This document shows positions 1 through 10,200 of a stretch of 32,537 nucleotides of DNA, in pieces. Below the pieces are notes generated by a model that was not told the DNA's origin, made no database searches, and saw only the letters and a list, made by a program, of their open reading frames with translations. Location: NCBI GenBank assembly GCA_946415375.1, contig CAMKSF010000002.1, positions 1 to 32,537 of the forward strand. The letters run 5' to 3'. The translations under genes and the position numbers were made by a program. This DNA comes from an uncultured Clostridia bacterium. GTDB taxonomy: Bacteria; Bacillota; Clostridia; TANB77; CAG-508. Numbering within the stretch: position 1 is the stretch's first letter; every line of letters begins with the position of its first letter.

Positions 1-100
1 TGTCAGGTCTTCGAAGTCGAAGGACTCTACAGGCGATATGCCCTTTCAGGGCAAGATCATACCACGTCTTTTAGGCGTGGTCATGATAGTTATGAATTCA
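1..100 (+). mobile_element. Probable right end of an IS200/IS605-TnpB element (omega-RNA 3' region)
   Basis: The first 90 bases are much more GC-rich than what follows and fold into three successive hairpins. They are an imperfect stem at about 7-28 (GTCTTCGA with TCGAAGGAC), a GCCCT/AGGGC stem at about 40-52, and a strong stem at 56-86 in which ATCAT-ACCACGTC pairs with GGCGTGGT-C-ATGAT. Clustered hairpins of this kind are the usual form of the right end of IS200/IS605-type elements, where the omega RNA of TnpB terminates; the assignment rests on this architecture and is inference. The TnpB gene itself would lie left of the window. The element edge probably lies soon after base 90, where the sequence turns AT-rich. 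Confidence 0.5.
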
Positions 101-133
101 TATTATAGAAATAGATACATAAATATAGAATAA

Positions 134-637
134 TTAAGGTGAAGGAAAAAGATTAAAGGAATTATCAATATTTGATTGCATATTATTTTGTATTCTTATT
201 AATTTTGCACTGCTTATTTCGGCAATTTTTTTATCATCAACAATACTACTGCTTATAGTACATGTTTCATTAGGTTTAAGTTCTTCTGTATGATTTACTA
301 TAATAGATGATACGTATTTTCCTTTTTTATTATATAAACCTATTTCTACTAATAAATCTTTAAATGTTGTATTAGAATTGTTTTTTAAATTTGCTTTTAC
401 TGATAAATAATTTGTCGCTTCTTTAAATATCTGTATATCAGTTACTGTTATTCCGTCTTTTTCTAATTCAGCTCCTTTTTCATTTTTTATTATAACGTCA
501 GGGGTTCTATTTTCCACTACATTTTCTGTATCATTGGATGTAGATTTATTTTTATTTAATACAATTAATATAGATGTTATTATAATTATAAAAATAATTG
601 CTATTATTGCAACTATATAATATTTTTTATTTTTCAT
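134..637 (-). CDS. FxLYD-like membrane-anchored extracytoplasmic protein, copy 1
   Basis: This 167-residue protein has a short basic N-terminus (MKNKK), one hydrophobic segment at about residues 7-27, and a soluble domain predicted to lie outside the membrane. The domain contains a run of unfilled beta-like segments and the motif EIGLYNKKGK, followed by ELKPNE, resembling FxLYD-type domains (small beta-sandwiches of exported proteins). It is clearly paralogous to the genes at 11225-11734 and 13015-13494: all three start MKNKK, share the (V/F)xIEIGL(Y/F) core and end in ISSAKL or ITSAKL. Its AGGAGG site (643-648) and consensus promoter (667-695) are its own, and it is transcribed away from the giant surface-protein gene. 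Function is unknown; a role beside the adhesin is inferred only from repeated linkage. Confidence 0.8.
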   Translation of the reverse strand: MKNKKYYIVAIIAIIFIIIITSILIVLNKNKSTSNDTENVVENRTPDVIIKNEKGAELEKDGITVTDIQIFKEATNYLSVKANLKNNSNTTFKDLLVEIGLYNKKGKYVSSIIVNHTEELKPNETCTISSSIVDDKKIAEISSAKLIRIQNNMQSNIDNSFNLFPSP

Positions 638-666
638 AAGTACCTCCTAATTTTTAATTTATTATC

Positions 667-695
667 ATTATATTTTTAATTAATCTTTTTGTCAA
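667..695 (-). promoter_or_regulatory. Sigma-A promoter for FxLYD copy 1
   Basis: On the minus strand TTGACA (690-695) is followed by a 17-base spacer and TATAAT (667-672). This is a perfect consensus match, about 30 bases before the start codon at 637. Confidence 0.8.
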
Positions 696-1214
696 TAAAA
701 ACTATTTCATTTCTATTAGGTGATATGATTAAAACATTAAAAATAGAGGCTTTAAAGAAATATTTATTTCTTGAATTTATAATAATAATAAAAGAATAAA
801 TAAGTATTGATTATTTATCAAAAAAGCGTCAAATTATAGCGTTATAAAGGTTCTTTCTTTTAAAAAATAAGATTTTTACACATAAAAATAAAAAGATATC
901 TTATGAAATAGAAAACTAAATATAAAAATTTAGTCTATTTTTATAAAAACTTTAACAATAAAGAATAATTATAATAGAATAAAAATCATAGGGATAAAAT
1001 AACTTAGAAGATATTACATCGAAAATAAATTCGGTTTCTTATGATTTATGTAGAAATATTTTAAATAAAACAATATTCCCTAAGAAAAAAGGCTTTTTTG
1101 TCGTTTTTTGTTACATAAATGATAACTAAACTTAAAAATAATAAAATTAAATTTGTAATTTGACTTTCCCTAAGGAATTTTAAATTACATTTTTTTTGTT
1201 GAAAAAAACCTGTA
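696..1214. other. Long AT-rich intergenic region with no recognised gene
   Basis: No credible gene is visible on either strand between the minus-strand FxLYD promoter and the giant-gene promoter. The only structures I see are a small hairpin at 755-772 (AAGAAATA/TATTTCTT), a palindromic AAAAAAGGCTTTTTT near 1084, and two copies of TCCCTAAG near 1077 and 1166. None has a recognisable function. Confidence 0.6.
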
Positions 1215-1242
1215 TTGACTTAATCTGTAGGAATTCTATAAT
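1215..1242 (+). promoter_or_regulatory. Sigma-A promoter for the giant surface protein
   Basis: TTGACT (1215-1220), a 16-base spacer and TATAAT (1237-1242) lie about 58 bases before the start codon. The ribosome binding site AAGGGGG is at 1286-1292. Confidence 0.7.
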
Positions 1243-1299
1243 ATTTATATATAAACTTTTTATATATTAAGAAAGAAAAATTTTTAAGGGGGAACACTC

Positions 1300-4200
1300 A
1301 TGGAAAAGCAAACAAGACGAAATGTTAAAGGAATTACATTAATGGCATTAGTTATAACTGTAATAGTGCTATTAATACTTAGCGGAATTGGAGTTGCAAT
1401 GCTTTCAGGCGATAATGGAATAATTAATCGTTCTGTTAATGCTAAAGATTCAGCAGCTGTAAAGTCTGAAATGAGAATAGTTGAAGTATCTTCAAATTCT
1501 GCAAGAGAAAAAAATAAATATGGACTAGTAGAAGAAGAAAAACTCAAGAATGAGCTTAAAGCAACTGCTGGGGAAGGAAAAACAGAGGTGACACCATATG
1601 ATAATGGATCACATTTTTTAATCACGTTCTTAGATACAAATAGAGTCTATGAAGTTGATAACGAAGAGGGTGTAAAATATCTTGGTGCTCTTAATGATGT
1701 CGTTAATACAGGTATACTTACTGCTAATCCAAAAAGAGATAAAACCCCTACAAAAGAACATAGAACAATAAAAATATCATTAAAAACAATAAATGAAATT
1801 CCTGATGAAGATGTAGAAGTTTACTATACATGGGTCAAAAAGAAAACTCAAGAGATTGAAACAAGTGACCTAAAGCTTATAGAGGAATTTAAAGGAGATA
1901 CAAATGACAGAACAATAAAATCAGGAACAGTATCTACTGGAGAATTGGAAGATGATGGAAAATGGTATCTATATGTTGAGGCAAGAATAAAAGATGGAGA
2001 AACAGTAACAGAATATTTTGGAGACTATGTAGTTGGAGAACCAGTAATAGTAGCTGATATGGGATTTGTAAGATATGACTATGAGAAAAATGGTGGATCA
2101 GGATGCAATAGGTCAAGTGACCAAGTAGCATATGGAACAACAGTTGCATTAAAAGGTTCAGGTTCAAATACTGCTACAAGAACAGGAGGATGGGAATTTG
2201 TAGGATGGACAACAGATGAATATGGAACAGTTCCTATAGATTCAGTAGAAGTAAATGAGCAAAACAATAATATTGTTGTTTATGCAATATTCAAAAAGAA
2301 CTTAACATTAAAATTCTATGATGCATCACATGGAACAAATCCAGTTGAAAAGACAACAACAATATACAATAACAATACTACGGGAAAACTTTCAAGTTCA
2401 AATGTTCCATCAATTGGATCATATAATGGATGGACAGTAGGATATTGGACACCATCAACAAATCCAAACGGAAGAAGAGCAACAGATGATAATGGAAATA
2501 TAGTAGCAAGTGGTGCAACAAATTATTATGCAATATATACAAAAGAAGTAACAGTGGAATATAACTTAAATGGAGGAACAGGAACAAATATAACATCAGA
2601 AACAGGAACAGCTAAGGTAAATAGTTTTGACTTAAATGAAGTTGAAGGAGCAAGTATAGATTTGCCAGACGCAGATGTTACAAAAACAGGATATACATTT
2701 AATGGTTGGAATACAAAAGCAGATGGAACAGGAGTACACTATAACAAAAATGGAGTAGGAAAATTCGCTGAAGAGATAACCCTATATGCAGAATGGGGAG
2801 CAAATTCATATAGCATTAAGTTTGATAAAAATTCTGAATCAGCTACAGGTACAATGTCTAACTTGGCTATGGTTTATGGTACAGAAAAACAATTAACACA
2901 AAATGCATATAGCTGGACAGGATATACATTTAATGGATGGAATACAAAAGCAGATGGAACAGGAGCACACTTTACAGATAAGCAAAGTGTAAATAATTTA
3001 GCTATATCAGGAACAATAACAATATATGCACAATGGACACCAAATACATATACAATATCATATGATTATGCAGGAGGAACAGGAGGAACGAATAAACCAA
3101 CAAGCGGAACATATGATACAGATATACAAATAAGTAATCCAACGAAAACAGGATATACATTTGCAGGATGGACATCAAGCTCATCAGATGGATTAGGGGA
3201 AACTGCAAAAACAGGAACTGCGGCAAATCCAAGTACAGAATGGACAGGAACAGCAACAAAGAATACATACTTTAGGAATTTAACAGATACAAATAATGGA
3301 ACAGTAAAATTAACAGCAACATGGACATCAAGCACATACACAGTAGAATACTATCAAGGAAACAATAGTACAACAGCAGGAAGTACAAAGTTTGCAACAA
3401 CATCAAGCCATACATTTGGAACAGCAAAAGCATTAACAACATATGCAACACTTGGAGGAACAGCACCAAGTGGATGGACATTTGCAGGATGGAGTACATC
3501 ACAAACAGGAACGTCAGTATCAACAGTAAACAGTGTATCATTAACAGATGGAGCAAGTGTAACAAACTTGACAAATACAGCAAATGGAACAGTAAAACTA
3601 TATGCAATATTTAAGAGAAATGTAATATTCAAATCAGGAGCAAGTGCTGGAACAACAGATGCTACAAAAGAGCAAAGATATAATCCATATAAGACAACAG
3701 GATACATAACATCAGTAACATCACCAAGTGCATTAACTGCAATAACAGGATGGACAAATACAGGAACTGGAACAGGATATAGAAATGATGCAACAGCAGG
3801 AGCAGCAACAATAGGATTTAGTGCATCAGTGACTCCAGCATATAATGCAACGGCATTAACATATTATGGAGTATATACAAAAGTAATAAATGTATATAGT
3901 GGTGTAAGTAAAGGAACAAATAATAGTCAAACACAATACTTAAATACAAATGGAAATAAAGTATCAAGTATAAGTTTAGCAGTACCTACACCAATAGATA
4001 ACTGGGAAGCAATAGGATATAGAGATGACACAACAGCAGATGACAAAGAAACAGCAGTAACAACAAGTGCAGTAAGCATAACACCAGCATATAGTACATC
4101 AGCAATAAGTTATTATGCAGTATATAGTAGAACATTGACAATTAAATATAATGGAAACGAAGCTACATCGGGAAGCACAGAATCAACTACTAAAGCTGTA

Positions 4201-7200
4201 TATTTAAATACAAATAGTACAACAACAAGTAGCCAACAAGTTACTTTAGCAAATAATGGATTTATAAAAAATGGATACATGTTTAATAAATGGGCAAAAG
4301 GAAGTACAAGTGGAACTAAATATTCAGCAGGAGCAAGCTATACAGCAAGATTAGCATATAATTCAAGCTCATTTGAAGTAACAATGTATGCTATATGGCA
4401 AGATGTTTATTTAAGAACAAGTGAAGCTAGCACTGATGGAACTGAAGCTAAATTCTTATACACAACAATAGAAAGAAGAAAAATTAAGAGCGTAACATTT
4501 GCAAACTCAATTGCAGGTCACACAGTAGATGGAACAACATGTTTTGATGTATCATCTATTAGTAACTCAAAACAAGTTTTATTATGGATAACAAATACAG
4601 ATGAGAATGGATATGTTGATATAGTAATAGGACAAAATGGAGGAGTTAAAGCAAATCCTAATTCGTATCAACTATTCAGCTATGTTGGATATACCCCTTC
4701 AACATTTACTATAGATTTTACGAACTTTGATACATCAAGCGTAACGAATATGAATAATATGTTCTCTTATTGTGGGTATACAGCAATGACAAGTTTAGAT
4801 TTAGGAGACAACTTTGATACATCAAGTGTAACAACCATGTATGGTATGTTCTATTGTTGTGGAAAAGCAATGACAAGTATAGACTTAGGAGAAAAATTTG
4901 ATACATCAAATGTAACAGATATGCATTCTATGTTTGTAAGTTGTGGAAGAACAGCGATGACAAGTTTAGATTTAGGAGACAAATTTGATACATCAAAGGT
5001 AACAGATATGTGGAGTATGTTTAGTTATTGTGGATATAGTGCAATGACAAGTTTAGATTTAGGAGACAAATTTGATACATCAAAAGTAACTGATATGGGT
5101 AATATGTTCCAATATTGCGGATATACAGCCATGACGAGTTTAGATTTAGGAGACAAATTTGATACATCAAGTGTAACAAAAATGGCAAGGATGTTCCAAT
5201 GTTGTGGATATAAAGCCATGACAAGTTTAGATTTAGGAGAAAAATTTAATACATCAAAAGTAACAAATATGAGTTCTATGTTTGATAATTGTGGATATAC
5301 AGCAATGACAAGTTTAGATTTAGGAGAAAAATTTGATACATCAAGTGTAACGAACATGATTGATATGTTTCATAGTTGTGGATATAAAGCCATGACAAGT
5401 TTAGATTTAGGAGACAAATTTGATACATCAAAAGTAGAGAATATGTGTTATATGTTTTGTTCTTGTGGATATACATCCATGACAAGTTTAGACTTAGGAG
5501 ATAATTTTGATACATCAAATGTAACAAAAATGATTTCTATGTTTGAGGGATGTGGATATAAAGCCATGACAAGTTTAGATTTAGGAGACAAATTTGATAC
5601 ATCAAATGTAACAAGTATGAGTCTTATGTTTGAGGAATGTGGACATACAGCCATGACAAGTTTAGATTTAGGAGATAAATTTGATACATCAAGTGTAACA
5701 AATATTGATAGTATGTTCAGAGGTTGTGGATATACAGCCATGACAAGTTTAGACTTAGGAGATAATTTTGATACATCAAGTACCACAAATATGGCGAGTA
5801 TGTTTCAGGAGTGTGGATATACATCCATGACAAGTCTAGATTTAGGAAATAAATTTGACACATCAAAAGTAACAAATATGTCACATATGTTTAGTCATTG
5901 TGGACATACAGCCATGACAAGTTTAGATTTAGGAGACAAATTTGATACATCAAGTGTAACAAATATGGATCAAATGTTTTATAACTGCCCAAATTTAGTT
6001 ACAATATATGCTACAGAAAGTTTTGTTACGACAAATGTAACAAACGGAAACAATATGTTTACATATGATACTAAATTAGTAGGAGGTATGGGAACAACAT
6101 TTGATAGTAATCATATAGACCAAGCCTATGCTCACCTAGACTTAGGAACAACAAATCCAGGATACTTTACAGATAAACGTACATACTATGTAGAATTTGA
6201 TGCAAATGAAGGAACTGGAACAATGGCAAGACAAGTAATGACTTATGGAGAATCAAGCAATTTAACAACAAATACATTTACAAGAACGGGATATATATTT
6301 GCAGGATGGAATACAGAAGAAGATGGAAGTGGTACAAGTTATACAAATGGACAATCTGTTTTAAATCTAGAAAATGGATGGAAAAAGGTTAAAAAACTAT
6401 ATGCACAATGGACAGCAAATTCTTATACAATATCATATGATTACGCAGGTGGAACAGGAGGAACGAATAAACCAACAAGTGGAGCATATGATACAGATGT
6501 ACAAATAAGTAATCCAACAAAAACTGGATATACATTTGCAGGATGGACATCAAGCTCATCAGATGGATTAGGAACAAATGCAAAGACAGGAACAGCAGCA
6601 AATCCAAGTACAACATGGACAGGAACAGCAACAAAGAATACATACTTTAAGAGTTTAACAGATACAAATAATGGAACAGTAAAATTAACAGCGACATGGA
6701 GTGTAAACTATAAACTAAAAAAAGTAATCGGAGCTTCAAATTTAATAGCTAATGGAGGCTTTGGATATTATTCATTAACGGATGCTCCATCAAAAACAGC
6801 AAATGGAGTTACACATACATGGGATAAAGACTTAAATGGTGTGCCAGGAAATACTTCAAAAGCATATTCAATGACATCTTGGAGTTATAATGGAACAGGC
6901 GCAAATATGGGCGTGGCAGTACCAGAGATTGGATATCACGCACATATGAGAAGGATTGATGGAAATAGTGTAGTACGTTTTAAGACAAATGAGGACTATG
7001 CAGGAAAGACAGCAGCAAATGTAAGTGATGGAGTAAGTGTTACACCAGGAACAATATCAGCAAATAGATGGTTGGGAGTATCTCAACAATTGACAGGAAC
7101 GGATTTGACTGCAGGAGCAACTTATGTAGTAACATTAGATGCATATAGAGTTTCTGGTACACAAAAGATTACAGGAGGACTATATTATGAAAAAACTAAT

Positions 7201-10200
7201 TCGAATACGGAAAAAGATTTCTATAGTGGACAATATTCTTTCAATCCAACAAAAACAGGAGAATGGGAAACATTTAGTTGGACATTCACATTGTCTTCAG
7301 ATTATCTTAATACAACAAATCCAAGCTTCTATATATATGGATATACAGGTGGTACAGGAGAAATATATGTAGATAATGTAAGGCTTGAACAATACGATAA
7401 TACAAAAGACATAACAAAAGGATATGACTTATTATATACAACAGAAGAATTAAGTGCAGTATCTAAATCCGGATATTCGTTTGATGGTTGGTATTCTGAT
7501 GCACGATATACGAAAAGATTAGATGAAACAGAACAATTTAATACAAATACAGCGGTATTCGAAGATGTTAACACACCAGAGACTTCAGCATACATATATG
7601 CTAAATGGAAAGCAAATACATATACAATATCATATGATTATGCAGGTGGAACAGAAGGAACAAATGCACCAACAAGTGCAACATATAATACAGATGTACA
7701 AATAAGTAATCCAACAAGAACAGGATATACATTTGCAGGATGGAAATCAAGTACATCAGATGGATTAGGAGCTAACGCTAAAACTGGAACAGCAGCAAGT
7801 CCAAGTACAGCATGGACAGGAGCAGCAACAAAAAATACATACTTTAAGAATTTAACTGATACAAATAATGGAACAGTAAAATTAACAGCAACATGGACAG
7901 TAAATCAGTATAAAATAACATATGATTATAATGTTAATAATTATACATATCACAATGATTCATTTATAGATACAAATTATACTATAAATTGGGATGAGGA
8001 CTTTGAAATTGATTCTGTGGTTAACATTCCGACATTAGGCCAGAGATATTTAATTGCAGGAAACTTTTATACAACTTCTAGTACAAGTAAAGACATAAGT
8101 TTAGAAATAACAACAGGCAATAAATTGAGAGTATGGATAAATGGAGATCAACGAGGGGCATCAACTGCAACAATTGCTGCGGGAACTGATATTACTTTCC
8201 ATTTTAGTTGGGTTGCAAGTACAAAAAAATATACCTTTACTTCAACAGGAACAAATTCAAATGTAACAGTAACAGGAACATATGATGTTACAGGAAGTGC
8301 AAATAAGACTTTAAGACAAGGAATGAAAGATCATAGAGAGAGTGGTGCTGCATATAAAACAATGACAACAAAGAGTTTAAAAATCACAAAAAAACATAAG
8401 TATAGTACATCGCTTTCAAATTTACCAAGTGCAGCAACAAAAACAGGATATACTTTAAATGGATGGTTTACATCAGCAACAGGAGGAACAAAGGTATCAA
8501 CAAGTACGACAGTACCAGCTGAAAATAAAACATATTATGCACAATGGGAAATAAGGAAATATACATTAACAGTCAATCCAAATGGTGGAACGTGGAATGG
8601 AAAAACAACAAATACAACAGTAACACAGAATTATGATACAACATATAAAGTTACAAATAATCCTACAAGAGCAGGTTATTTATTTACAGGTTGGACTTTA
8701 AGTGGAAACGGAAATTATAGCTACTATGATACATCAGTCACACCAACAGAAACAAAAACATTTAATTATAATTCAGCATCAAGTACGGTGCCAACTGTAT
8801 ATAACAATTCAGGAGGAGGCACTGTTACAGACTCTATGGTAGCGGATTCTACAGCAACAGGCAAATATTCATTAAAAGTAACAACAAATGGAACAGCAAC
8901 CCCAGGAGCAGGAGGCGTACATGTAGATGCATGGCCAACAACGTCAGGACGTATAAATGTGTTAGAAGTGAAAGCAAAAATCCCAACAGGATATAGCTTG
9001 CTATTGTCAGGAATTGGAGAGGTGTATACAGGAATAGGTGCAAATTATAGATATAATGATAATGCTGGAACAGGTGCATGGAAGACATATTATTTAGTAA
9101 ATTATAGTGGAGATACTGGTAGTTTCTCTCCAACGTCATACTTATATCTTTCTGGAACAAATAATAAATCAGTTACATGGAATATTAACTCTATAGTTAT
9201 GAAGAGTTATACAAAAAGTCAATTTAAAACTATTTATAAATTTGGAATAGGAAATGGTACATTAACAGCAAATTGGGCAGTGAGTGGTTCAAAAGTCACA
9301 TTTAATTCTAATAATGGTAAATTTAATACGGCATACGTAAAAAATTGGACTAATGGATACAATGGAGCATCAGCAACATCAGCATATAGATGCTATTATT
9401 ACGGTACAGCATATGGAACATATCCAGGAGATTCTAATTATAATTGGACACCAGATTCAAGAGTAATTTCAAGAGAAGGATATATATTTGATGGATGGTA
9501 TACAGCGACATCTGAAGGAACAAAGATATTTAATAAAAATGGTACTTTAGTTTCATCAGTAAGTGGTTATAGTGATTCATCTAGTAAATGGATTAAATAT
9601 GATGGAAATGTAACATTATATGCAAGATGGATACAAGCCAGCTATGAAGTTAGTTCGCCTTCTACATATACAACAACTATCAAAGATGCGATTGAAGTAG
9701 CTGATAGTGGGGCAACCATAAAGTTTCTACTTACATCTAAAGCTGATCATACAACAGCAAATATAAATAAAACATTAACACTTGATTTAAATGGGGGTAC
9801 ATTAACAAGAAATGTTCCAATAAATGTAACAGCTGGTAACTTTACAATAAAGGGAAGCGCTGATGGCAGTTCAAAAGGAACATTAGTTTATGACAATACT
9901 ACAGATTCGTCAGCAATAATGAATACTGGAGCTTCATCGTCGGTTACAATACAGAGTAAAACTGACTTAAGATCTAAAGCAGTTGGAATAAGATTTGGAA
10001 CAGGCGTTACAAATGGATCTTTGAATATAAGTAATTCATATGTTCATTCAGAAGGTGCATATTCGGCTATACGAATTGGTAGGGCAAATGTAGTAAATAT
10101 TTCTGACTCATATATATTCTCTCCTTATGGATATCCTGGTACGATATATGTAGATGTATTGCCATCACTCATTATAAGTGGAAAATCTAGAGTAGGTGGA

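Noticed and set aside
755..772. AAGAAATA/TATTTCTT hairpin as a terminator or regulatory element
   Set aside because: Only A/T pairs except two, no T run, no gene ending nearby.
3002..5786. Numerous minus-strand open frames opposite the giant gene
   Set aside because: They are compositional shadows of Thr/Gly/Asn-rich repeats, lack ribosome binding sites and encode low-complexity Leu/Tyr/Val-rich peptides.
4786..5998. Regular 87-base repeats that could be taken for a CRISPR or satellite array
   Set aside because: The repeats are in frame, encode BspA-like units inside a continuous reading frame, and have no spacer/repeat alternation.
7139..7705. Short plus-strand frames overlapping the giant gene
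   Set aside because: They overlap the CBM-like module in another frame and have no start signals.
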